From: CAZPKH01 sp964407165
GTDB lineage: Bacteria > Bacteroidota > Bacteroidia > Bacteroidales > Muribaculaceae
Length of the DNA: 14,600 bases
Reading direction: 5' to 3'
NCBI GenBank assembly: GCA_964407165.1
Contig: CAYOUJ010000056.1
Span: 1-14,600 of the forward strand
This document shows positions 1-5,711 of this stretch, in pieces (position 1 is the stretch's first letter; every line of letters starts with the position of its first letter). The position numbers were made by a program, and so were the translations under genes. The notes under the pieces were generated by a model, which searched no databases, was not told where the DNA came from, and worked only from the letters and a program-made list of their open reading frames with translations.

Positions 1-33
1 AAGGTACGAAATTCATTTGATATATGCAAGTTT

Positions 34-52
34 TAGTATTTACAAAATACTA
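34..52. promoter_or_regulatory. Perfect 8-bp inverted repeat just upstream of the first lipoprotein gene
   Basis: TAGTATTT (34-41) is the exact reverse complement of AAATACTA (45-52), with a 3-base spacer ACA. It ends 9 bases before the ATG at 62. It could be an operator or a hairpin at the end of the 5' leader that affects translation. A TTTG at 16-19 could be a -33 element, but no good TAnnTTTG follows at the right distance, so no promoter is called. The symmetry is seen; its role is inferred. Confidence 0.5.
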
Positions 53-61
53 GTAGTCATT

Positions 62-853
62 ATGAAGAAATTGCTATTGTTTGGCGTGGCAACAGTGTGC
101 GCGCTGGCCGCCATGCTCACCGTGCTGTCAGCATGCTCCAAGCAGAAGGAACAACCCGCAGTCGAGACCGTAGTCGAAGAGCCGGTGCCGGAGCCAGAGA
201 ACTGTCTTCCCGACGGCTACTACAAGGCCAAGGGTAATATCGGAGGGAAAGCCAAGTTTGCTTTCACCATGGAGTTTGCCGTAAAAGAAGGCCGCGTGGC
301 CGGCTTCTACAGCTACAACTCCGTAGGCATCCCCATCCTGCTCAAGGGCACCATCGACCCCGAGGGGATTGAGATGGAGGAGTTTGCCAACGGCAAGAAC
401 ACTGGCGACTTTGCCGGAAAGGTCGACTCGGAGCGCATGTACTCCGGCGTGTTCTCCAACCACTTCAACGGCAAGACATTCGATTACGGCTTTACCATCG
501 AGGAGAGCGACAGCCCATCGAAGACGTTCGAGGAGTACTGGAAGCCGGTGGCCGACCTCTGCCGCACCAACGAGTTTGACAAGCCCTCGGCCTCAGAAGG
601 CGGCGGTGACGCCTCCATCGACGAACTCATCGACAGCTACGAGCGCTATATGACGGAGTGCATCGGCCTCGCCCGCAAGATAAAAGAGGGCGACACCTCA
701 GCCATGACCGAGTACCATGACCTCTATGAAAAGGCCGAAGATCTCTCCAAGCGGCTCGAAGACATGAAGGGTGAGATGAGCCACGCCCAGGCCAACCGGC
801 TTGCGCGCATCGCCGCCGACAAGGGCGCCGAGCTTGGCCGCCTCCTCCAATAA
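62..853 (+). CDS. Lipoprotein with a beta-rich N-terminal domain and a helical DUF6591-like C-terminus
   Basis: This is a 263-residue secreted lipoprotein of unknown function. The N-terminus has a lysine pair, a hydrophobic stretch and a lipobox LSAC with the lipidated cysteine at residue 25, so it should be anchored to a membrane facing the periplasm or surface. Residues about 45-150 alternate short strands rich in G, Y and F (GYYKAKG, FYSYNS, FDYGF) and look like a small beta-barrel or lipocalin-like domain. Residues about 185-263 are charged and helical (IDELIDSYERYMTE, KGEMSHAQANRLARIAADKG) and resemble the DUF6591 type of Bacteroidota lipoprotein by memory only. The ATG at 62 is preferred over the in-frame ATG at 17 because it begins the signal peptide. 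It stands alone upstream of a repeat block. No function is assigned. Confidence 0.85.
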   Translation: MKKLLLFGVATVCALAAMLTVLSACSKQKEQPAVETVVEEPVPEPENCLPDGYYKAKGNIGGKAKFAFTMEFAVKEGRVAGFYSYNSVGIPILLKGTIDPEGIEMEEFANGKNTGDFAGKVDSERMYSGVFSNHFNGKTFDYGFTIEESDSPSKTFEEYWKPVADLCRTNEFDKPSASEGGGDASIDELIDSYERYMTECIGLARKIKEGDTSAMTEYHDLYEKAEDLSKRLEDMKGEMSHAQANRLARIAADKGAELGRLLQ

Positions 854-1150
854 CCGCACTCCCCGATTGGAGGCGACGTAGCCACAAATCGGGAGGGCGG
901 CGCCCCCGCGCCCCGCCTCCCCGCCTTGGGCGCAAGCAGCAGGATCGGGGCGGCGCCCCCGCCTCCCCGCCTTCGCCACAAACGCAAGAGCAAATCGGGA
1001 GAGCCGGCGCCCCGACGGCCGGCAGTCTTGGCCGCAAGGGTTTGGATGCGACGCGCCTTCGCGTCGCTTCCAAACGCCTGACGACGTGGGGCGGGGAAGT
1101 GCGGCCGAGACGGCCGCCCTCCGTACTTGCTCCCAATTTCCAAATCCCGA
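854..1150. repeat. Non-coding GC-rich block with degenerate copies of both island repeat families
   Basis: About 300 bases between two same-direction genes hold no credible gene. Three degenerate units begin with ATCGGG at 888, 944 and 994 and carry the GGGCGGCGCCCCC core and the CTTGGCCGCAAG tail that recur in the tandem array at 2157-2415. From 1061 a piece of the second family follows (CGTCGCTTCCAAACGCCTG, then GTGGGGCGGG), as in the array at 2645-3245. An inverted repeat CCCGATT (862-868) / AATCGGG (887-893) next to the preceding stop may act as that gene's terminator. The several overlapping open frames here are byproducts of the GC-rich sequence. Confidence 0.75.
1040..1075. repeat. Near-perfect 16-bp-arm hairpin with a CCTT loop
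   Basis: The arms 1040-1055 and 1060-1075 are reverse complements apart from one T/T mismatch (1047 and 1068), with loop CCTT (1056-1059). The inner stem GCGACGCG/CGCGTCGC is perfect and the outer stem GTTTGGA/TCCAAAC is perfect. The right arm is the CGTCGCTTCCAAACGCC motif that recurs in the array at 2645-3245, where the left arm is absent. This may be the more complete form of the element. Confidence 0.7.
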
Positions 1151-1151
1151 T

Positions 1152-1182
1152 TTTGCAAATTCACGGAATGTTTGTATATTTG
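1152..1182 (+). promoter_or_regulatory. Bacteroidota-type promoter for the FGE-fold protein gene
   Basis: A TTTG at 1152-1155 is followed after exactly 19 bases by TATATTTG at 1175-1182, matching the Bacteroidota primary sigma consensus (TTTG, 19-21 bp, TAnnTTTG). Transcription would begin near 1188, leaving a leader of about 20 bases before the ATG at 1210. It lies just beyond the GC-rich repeat block. Confidence 0.8.
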
Positions 1183-1209
1183 CGACACACAAACCAAAAC
1201 ACATATCCG

Positions 1210-2079
1210 ATGAAAAAACTATTTTGCTTGCTTGTGGCCGCGGCCCTAACCTTAGGCTGCGTCTACGCCGACAACCGCAACAAGGGCGGCGGCGGCTCCA
1301 ACAACACCTCCACCGGCACCAACAAGAACACCGGTTCATCAACTCCCACCCCTACCCCCTCCAGGCCGACCCTCAAGTGGGACGCTTCGACGCACACGCT
1401 CACCTACGGCGACTACAGCTACAAGATGGTCTACGTCCCAGGCGGCTCGTTCACCATGGGCGCCACCGGCCAGCTCGCCAACGAAGCGGATCTGGATGAG
1501 AAGAAGACGCACCGTGTGACCCTCAGCGGCTACTACATCGGCGAGTGCGAGGTGCCCCAGTGGCTGTGGACAGCCGTCATGGGCAGCAACCCGAGCAGTT
1601 TTCGCGGCGCGACATTGCCGGTGGAAACGGTCACCTGGTATGACTGCCAGGACTTCATCCAGAAGCTCAACAGCAAGACGGGGGCAAGCTTCCGGCTGCC
1701 CACGGAGGCGCAGGGGGAGTTTGCCGCCCGCGAGGGAAAGGACAATAACAACCAGCTCTACAGCGGCTCCGACGAACTTTGGGAGGTGGGCTGGTTCACC
1801 GACACAAGCAAGGGTACCACCCACCCGGTGAAGAAGAAGAAGCCCAACGCCCTGGGTCTCTATGACATGACGGGCAACGTCTGGGAATGGTGCCAGGACT
1901 GGTATGGCGACTATCCCACCACCTCCCAAACCGACCCTAAGGGTTCTTCGTCGGGGTCTAAGCGCGTGCGGCGCGGCGGTGGCTGGGACAGCTATGCCCG
2001 GATTTGCCGTGTGTCGTTTCGCGACAGCTTCGCGCCGACCTGCAACTATTATAACCTTGGCCTGCGCCTGGCCCTTTAG
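1210..2079 (+). CDS. Secreted FGE/SUMF1-fold (formylglycine-generating-enzyme-like) protein
   Basis: This is a 289-residue exported protein with the FGE-sulfatase (SUMF1, C-type-lectin-like) fold. A signal peptide (residues 1-20) probably ends at VYA; the LTLGC at 13-17 is a poor lipobox. A G/S/T/N/P-rich linker spans 25-55. Domain landmarks follow in order: VYVPGGSFTMG (74-84), VTWYDC (141-146), FRLPTEAQGEFAAREG (161-176), LGLYDMTGNVWEWCQDWYG (215-233), RRGGGWDS (254-261) and LGLRLAL (283-289). Genuine formylglycine-generating enzymes use two cysteines five residues apart near the C-terminus. Here C266 is present but the earlier position is S261, so sulfatase activation is unlikely and a structural or binding role is more plausible. 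The usual EAEWEYAAR is altered to EAQGEFAAR. No sulfatase gene is nearby. The ATG at 1210 begins the signal peptide and follows a good promoter. Confidence 0.9.
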   Translation: MKKLFCLLVAAALTLGCVYADNRNKGGGGSNNTSTGTNKNTGSSTPTPTPSRPTLKWDASTHTLTYGDYSYKMVYVPGGSFTMGATGQLANEADLDEKKTHRVTLSGYYIGECEVPQWLWTAVMGSNPSSFRGATLPVETVTWYDCQDFIQKLNSKTGASFRLPTEAQGEFAAREGKDNNNQLYSGSDELWEVGWFTDTSKGTTHPVKKKKPNALGLYDMTGNVWEWCQDWYGDYPTTSQTDPKGSSSGSKRVRRGGGWDSYARICRVSFRDSFAPTCNYYNLGLRLAL

Positions 2080-2156
2080 TTAAGCGGGGGAGGGTAAGGA
2101 AATCAGGGGACATACTCGGATAATCGTGTAATCGGGTAACGGGTCTAGCAGGCATA

Positions 2157-2415
2157 GGAGCGGGGCGGCGCCCCCGCGCCCCGCCTCCCGCCTTGGCCGC
2201 AAGCGTCGGAGCGGGGCGGCGCCCCCGCGCCCCGTATCCCCGCCTTGGCCGCAAGCAATGGAGCGGGGCGGCGCACCCGCGCCCCGCATCCCCGCCTTGG
2301 CCGCAGACTATGGAGCGGGGCGGCGCCCTCGCGCCCCGCCTCCCCGCCTTGGCCCCAGACTATGGAGCGGGGCGGCGCCCCCGCGCCCCGTATCCCCGCC
2401 TTGGCCGCAAGCCGT
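2157..2415. repeat. Tandem array of five 51-52 bp GC-rich units (family A)
   Basis: Units begin with GGAGCGGGGCGG at 2157, 2208, 2260, 2312 and 2364 (periods 51, 52, 52, 52), and a sixth start at 2416 breaks down. Each unit contains the inverted repeat GCGGGGCG / CGCCCCGC with a 9-base loop and ends in a CCGCCTTGGCCGCAAGC-like tail. Because 52 is not a multiple of three, no reading frame keeps the repeat in phase, which argues against coding. The array begins about 80 bases after the preceding stop codon. Confidence 0.9.
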
Positions 2416-2423
2416 GGAGACGT

Positions 2424-2628
2424 AGGCGCGGAGCGCCGCGGAAATGTATAACCCCGCGCGACCGCAGGGAGCGCGGGGGTGAAGGAACCTTCCGGCGGCG
2501 TGAGCCGCGGCGCGGCGATACTGAATTCAGTGTCGCCGCGCCGCGGCTCACCGTTTATTACGTTGCCTCTACACCCACGGCTCCCTGCGGTCGCCGTGGG
2601 TTATTCATGGTGACGGCGCTTTGCGCCT
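2424..2628. repeat. Nested imperfect palindrome of about 205 bp, with paired hairpins on each arm
   Basis: The segment is roughly symmetric around 2525/2526. From outside in, the left arm has AGGCGC-GGA-GCGCC (2424-2437), then ATAACC, then CCCCGCGC/GCGCGGGG enclosing the loop GACCGCAGGGA (2460-2470). The right arm mirrors this: GGCGC-TTT-GCGCCT (2615-2628), GGTTAT, and ACCCACGGC/GCCGTGGGT enclosing TCCCTGCGGTC (2582-2592). The two 11-base loops are exact reverse complements. All mirror positions agree within one base. No gene is visible. It lies between arrays A and B. Confidence 0.8.
2500..2551. repeat. 52-bp palindrome at the centre of the nested structure
   Basis: GTGAGCCGCGGCGCGGCGA (2500-2518) is the exact reverse complement of 2533-2551, and the central ACTGAATTCAGT (2520-2531) is itself a perfect palindrome. 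The only mismatch is T2519 against G2532, which would be a wobble pair in RNA. There is no separate spacer, so it could extrude as a cruciform or fold into a 26-bp stem in RNA. Confidence 0.9.
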
Positions 2629-2644
2629 CCATGCTGACGACGCG

Positions 2645-3245
2645 GGGCGGGTAGACAGCCTTTGTGGCGGCGGGGCGCGAGGGCGCGTCGCTTCCAAACG
2701 CCTGGCGCCGTGGGGCGGGTAGGCACCCTTTGTGGCGGCGCGACGCGGGGGCGCGTCGCTTCCAAACGCCTGGCGCCGTGGGGCGGGTAGGCACCCTTNN
2801 NNNNNNNNNNNNNNNNNNNNNNNNNNNNNNNNNNNNNNNNNNNNNNNNNNNNNNNNNNNNNNNNNNNNNNNNNNNNNNNNNNNNNNNNNNNNNNNNNNCG
2901 TCGCTTCCAAACGCCTGGCGCCGTGGGGCGGGTAGGCACCCTTTGTGGCGGCGGGGCGCGGGGGCGCTGCCCCGCTCCGGCCGGGGCGGGTAGGCACCCT
3001 TTGTGGCGGCGGGGCGCGGGGGCGCGTCGCTTCCAAACGCCTGGCGCCGTGGGGCGGGTAGGCACCCTTTGTGGCGGCGGGGCGCGGGGGCGCTGCCCCG
3101 CTCCGGCCGGGGCGGGTAGGCACCCCTTGTGGCAACGCGACGCGAGGGCGCATCGCTTCCAAACACCTGACGCCGTGGGGCGGGTAGGCACCCCTTGTGG
3201 CAGCGGGGCGCGAGGGCGCCGCCCCGCTCCGGTCGGGGACGGCCG
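2645..3245. repeat. Array alternating 68-bp and 58-bp GC-rich units (family B), interrupted by an assembly gap
   Basis: A shared core, beginning GGGCGGGTAGGCACCCTTTG and running about 41 bp, starts at 2645, 2713, 2781, [gap], 2926, 2984, 3052, 3110 and 3178, with a decayed start at 3236. Between cores lies either a 27-base spacer (CGTCGCTTCCAAACGCCTGG and on) or a 17-base spacer CTGCCCCGCTCCGGCCG that forms a GCCCCG/CGGGGC hairpin. Periods are 68, 68, gap, 58, 68, 58, 68, 58. The outermost units carry most of the substitutions and the inner ones are nearly identical, as in tandem arrays that homogenise internally. The 126-bp double unit is a multiple of three, so it keeps frames open and yields long spurious minus-strand frames. 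The array ends within about 20 bases of the rtcB stop. Confidence 0.9.
2799..2898. other. Assembly gap of exactly 100 N
   Basis: There are one hundred consecutive N inside repeat array B, the conventional filler for a gap of unknown length. The true number of repeat units here is unknown. Confidence 0.98.
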
Positions 3246-3262
3246 CACGCCGTAGTTGCGGG

Positions 3263-4588
3263 TCAGGCGGGGAGGGCGACGGTGTTTTGGTCTTTGAGGT
3301 TGATGAGGGGGCGGACGAGGTAGTCGACGGTGCAGGTGTCGGTGATGAGGCTCATCACCAGCTCGGTGCTCTTGTAGGCGCCGGGGGCCTCGTCGATGGT
3401 GCCGGCGCCGACGGAGGTGCTCACGATGCCCGCCATCTGCTCCTTGAACTCGTCGACCGACAGCTCGCGCATGGCTGCGGCGCGGCTCATCACGCGGCCG
3501 GCGCCGTGGGGGGCGGAGCAGTTCCAGTCGGCATTGCTCTTGCCGGTGCAGATGGCCAGTCCGTCGCGCATGTTGAAGGGGATGACGAGGCGCTCGCCCT
3601 CGTAGCTGCGGACGGCACCCTTGCGGATGACGTGGTCGGTGAAGTCGACGTAGTTGTGGACGGAGCGCACCATGTCCTTGACCTTTGCGCGCGGGCACTG
3701 GCGCTGCAGTGCCTTGACGATGAGGCCGCTGATGACGTCGTGGTTATGCAGGGCGTATGCCAGGCCTATGGCCATGTCGGTGAGGTAGTCGCTCATGCGG
3801 TCGCCCTTGAGGTATCCGTCGGGGCAGTCGGGGACGAATTTCTTGCGGAAGCGCTCGACCTCGTCGTTAATCTCCTTGTGGCGTCCCTCAGCCTTCATGC
3901 GCTCAATCAGGGCGTTGAGCTCGCGCTTGTATTGCAGCGTGTCACCCTCGTCGCGGCCGATGCGGGCGTGGTATGAGGCTATCTTTACGCCGAGGTTGCG
4001 CGAACCGCAGTGTATGGTGAAGACGAGCTTTCCGGTCTCGGGATGGGCGCCTACCTCGATGAAGTGGTTGCCGCCGCCGACGGTACCGATTGATTTCCAG
4101 AACACCTTCTCATCCTGGCGCACGCGTCGGCAGAAGGCGGTGATGAACTTCTCGTCGACCTTCACCTCTTGTATCATCTCGGGCCATGCGGAGCGCCAGG
4201 CGTCCATCTTGGCCTGGATGAAGCGGCACAGCTCGCGCGGAGAGGTCTGCGCGGTCTCTTGGATCTCTTGACCAAACATTACCAATTTGCGGATGTCGCG
4301 CTCAAACCGCTCGAGGTTGACGGCCTTGGCGTCGACGTCGGTAAACCAGGAGTCGATGGTGCAGCCTATATCCACGCCGACGTGGTCGGGGTTGACGTAT
4401 TCGGTCAGGGGAGCGGTGAAGCCTATGACGATCCCCTTTCCGGTATGCGTGTCGGGCATGATGCGCACTTTGGCGCCGGCGAAGGCGGGGTTGTCGAGGA
4501 TGTTTTTGATAAGCTCGATGGCGGAGTCTTCAACGCCGTCGATGAAGACCTTGCAGTCGTCGGTGTATTTTCCTTGGAGGGTAAACAT
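3263..4588 (-). CDS. rtcB: RtcB family RNA-splicing/repair ligase
   Basis: The product is a 441-residue RtcB, which joins RNA ends bearing 2',3'-cyclic phosphate or 3'-phosphate to 5'-hydroxyl ends, using GTP and manganese, in the cytoplasm. All hallmark residues are present. The metal ligands are D73 and C76 in HVGVDIGC, N174 and H175 in GTVGGGNHFIE, H193 in IHCGSRNLG and H311 in SVHNYVDF. The guanylylated histidine is H361 in SAPHGAGR, followed by TSVGAGTIDEAPGAYK. Length is close to that of the E. coli enzyme (about 410) with no domain missing. The start ATG at 4588 follows an A-rich leader without Shine-Dalgarno. The gene has its own candidate promoter, lies 88 bases downstream of a same-strand WYL regulator, and runs at its 3' end into repeat array B. 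No archease or RtcA is present in the window. Confidence 0.97.
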   Translation of the reverse strand: MFTLQGKYTDDCKVFIDGVEDSAIELIKNILDNPAFAGAKVRIMPDTHTGKGIVIGFTAPLTEYVNPDHVGVDIGCTIDSWFTDVDAKAVNLERFERDIRKLVMFGQEIQETAQTSPRELCRFIQAKMDAWRSAWPEMIQEVKVDEKFITAFCRRVRQDEKVFWKSIGTVGGGNHFIEVGAHPETGKLVFTIHCGSRNLGVKIASYHARIGRDEGDTLQYKRELNALIERMKAEGRHKEINDEVERFRKKFVPDCPDGYLKGDRMSDYLTDMAIGLAYALHNHDVISGLIVKALQRQCPRAKVKDMVRSVHNYVDFTDHVIRKGAVRSYEGERLVIPFNMRDGLAICTGKSNADWNCSAPHGAGRVMSRAAAMRELSVDEFKEQMAGIVSTSVGAGTIDEAPGAYKSTELVMSLITDTCTVDYLVRPLINLKDQNTVALPA

Positions 4589-4591
4589 GGT

Positions 4592-4619
4592 AGTTTTTAG
4601 TTTTTAGTTTTTAGTTTTG
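4592..4619 (-). repeat. Heptamer repeat in the rtcB leader
   Basis: On the plus strand AGTTTTT occurs three times in register (4592, 4599, 4606), followed by AGTTTTG (4613-4619). Read in the rtcB direction this is a run of AAAAACT units ending 3 bases before the ATG. It gives the A-rich region common at Bacteroidota start codons, and unit number would set its length. Confidence 0.85.
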
Positions 4620-4629
4620 TTTACGGCTG

Positions 4630-4637
4630 CAAAGTTA
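4630..4637 (-). promoter_or_regulatory. Candidate -7 element of the rtcB promoter
   Basis: Read on the minus strand the bases are TAACTTTG, a full match to TAnnTTTG, placing the transcription start near 4623 and giving a leader of about 35 bases. No exact TTTG lies 19-21 bases further upstream; the region expected for it overlaps the inverted repeat at 4647-4665. Confidence 0.6.
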
Positions 4638-4646
4638 GAGGGGGTG

Positions 4647-4665
4647 TGTGACAGATAATGTCACA
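4647..4665. promoter_or_regulatory. Inverted repeat TGTGACA-N5-TGTCACA, possible operator of rtcB
   Basis: The arms 4647-4653 and 4659-4665 are perfect 7-bp complements around a 5-base spacer GATAA. The site starts 9 bases upstream of the rtcB -7 element, where a repressor or activator would touch the polymerase, and it lies between rtcB and the WYL regulator gene. The half-site spacing differs from the classical CRP site (TGTGA-N6-TCACA), so CRP is not proposed. The WYL protein is the obvious candidate ligand, by inference from position. Confidence 0.55.
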
Positions 4666-4676
4666 ATTCAAAAAAA

Positions 4677-5693
4677 TTACTTTTTTTCATAAATTTTCCC
4701 GGCGGCGCGGAAGTGCCAGGCGATGCGCTCGCGCAGCAGCGGGGGTGTAAGCACCTCTATGTGAGCGCCGAAGCCGAGGATCAGGCGCTCGAGCTCGTTG
4801 TTGACTATCACCACGATGCTGAGCAGCACGCTGCCGTCTTCGTTCTTGTTGACCACCTGCTGCGAGGGATGCAGTGGCTTGGTGAGCATGTAGGGGGCGG
4901 TGGCGTGGTCGACCACGATGCGCACCTCCTGGGGGGTGTCCGCAAGGTCGCGGCTGACGCCGACCATCTGCCCGAGGTATAGCTCGGGGTCGAAGAAGGT
5001 GTTGGGGATGAACTCTGCGCCGGCGTAGACGTCGATGGCGATGATGCGGTCGAGGGCCAGGGTGAGTATCTTGTCGCCTTCGTGCGAGCGGCCGATGACA
5101 AACCAGCGGTTGTTGAACTCCTTTAATATATAAGGTGAGATGTGCTGCACAGACGGGCGCTTGGCCACGAACGACTGGTAGCGTATGGCCAGGGGACGCC
5201 TATTTACTACGTGCTCGTAGAGCGTGCCGAGCAGGTCGATGCCCTTGAGGCCCGTGTTGGTCTCGAGGTAGACCACGCGCGCGTGTGCCTGCTCGAGATT
5301 CTGCACCTTGTCCTGCATGCGTGTGATGATGTCCTCCTGGCCGGCGAGGCCGCGGAAGCCGCTGTAGTGGCGTATGATGTCGAGTGCCGATGACAGTTCG
5401 GCCAGGTCGTGGTCAGACAGGGGCAGGCGGGTTATGCTGTATTCGGGGTCTTCGTAGGTATAATACTTGCGGTCGCGGACTATGATGGGAGCGTTGTAGC
5501 CAAGCTTCTCGGAGCGCATCAGTGCGAGGTCGCGGCGGATGGTGCGCGTGGATATTTCTGTAATGCCCTCATATTCATACAGGGCGTCCTCGCAGGCCTC
5601 TACGAGGTCGTCGATGGTCCACAGGCGGTTTCGGCGCTGCAGGCAGGCGTCGATGGTGTGTATGCGCATCAGCGCGTTGCGATTAAGAGGCAC
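4677..5693 (-). CDS. WYL-domain transcriptional regulator
   Basis: This is a cytoplasmic DNA-binding regulator of about 338 residues. An N-terminal winged helix (LWTIDDLVEACEDAL, then STRTIRRDLALMRSEKLGY) is followed by a helical linker. A WYL domain comes next (RRPLAIRYQSF, HISPYILKEFNNRWFVIGRS, LTLALDRI; the W-Y-L position reads W-F-V), then a WCX-type C-terminal domain (QEVRIVVDHATAPYML to IAWHFRAAGKIY). WYL domains are thought to sense nucleic acid or nucleotide ligands, and such regulators control DNA-damage and defence genes. The GTG at 5693 is chosen because VPLNRNALMRIHTID matches the usual MPVNRNALIRYKTID-like N-terminus of this family (from memory). The upstream ATG at 5753 lies inside a terminator-like hairpin, and ATG 5669 is a shorter alternative. 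It shares strand with rtcB and probably regulates it. Confidence 0.9.
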   Translation of the reverse strand: MPLNRNALMRIHTIDACLQRRNRLWTIDDLVEACEDALYEYEGITEISTRTIRRDLALMRSEKLGYNAPIIVRDRKYYTYEDPEYSITRLPLSDHDLAELSSALDIIRHYSGFRGLAGQEDIITRMQDKVQNLEQAHARVVYLETNTGLKGIDLLGTLYEHVVNRRPLAIRYQSFVAKRPSVQHISPYILKEFNNRWFVIGRSHEGDKILTLALDRIIAIDVYAGAEFIPNTFFDPELYLGQMVGVSRDLADTPQEVRIVVDHATAPYMLTKPLHPSQQVVNKNEDGSVLLSIVVIVNNELERLILGFGAHIEVLTPPLLRERIAWHFRAAGKIYEKK

Positions 5694-5711
5694 AGTTTTC
5701 CAGGTATAACG

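Noticed and set aside
627..1342. Several overlapping minus-strand open frames of 157-214 residues
   Set aside because: They overlap a good lipoprotein gene and GC-rich repeats, and have an arginine/glycine/proline-rich composition without domains.
2424..2628. Integron attC site, because of the imperfect palindrome
   Set aside because: No matching RYYYAAC / GTTRRRY core pair is found at the ends, and no gene cassette or integrase is present.
2193..2654. Plus-strand open frames with repeats such as GAGRRPRAP
   Set aside because: They are translations of the 52-bp GC-rich tandem units. The period is not a multiple of three and the peptides are low complexity.
2645..3245. CRISPR array, because of regularly spaced repeats
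   Set aside because: Repeat cores are longer than spacers, the spacers themselves are of only two recurring types, and there are no cas genes.
2601..3262. Insertion sequence or MITE with target duplication in the repeat island
   Set aside because: No transposase, no clear terminal inverted repeats enclosing the island and no flanking duplication could be identified by eye.
2601..3698. Long minus-strand open frame with repeated GVWKR and RRHKGCLPAP peptides
   Set aside because: It runs through repeat array B and the N gap and then overlaps rtcB in another frame. The 126-bp double repeat is a multiple of three and GC-rich, so stops are absent by composition. No start context or known domain is visible.
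4647..4665. Classical CRP site upstream of rtcB
   Set aside because: TGTGA and TCACA half-sites are present but separated by 9 bases instead of 6.
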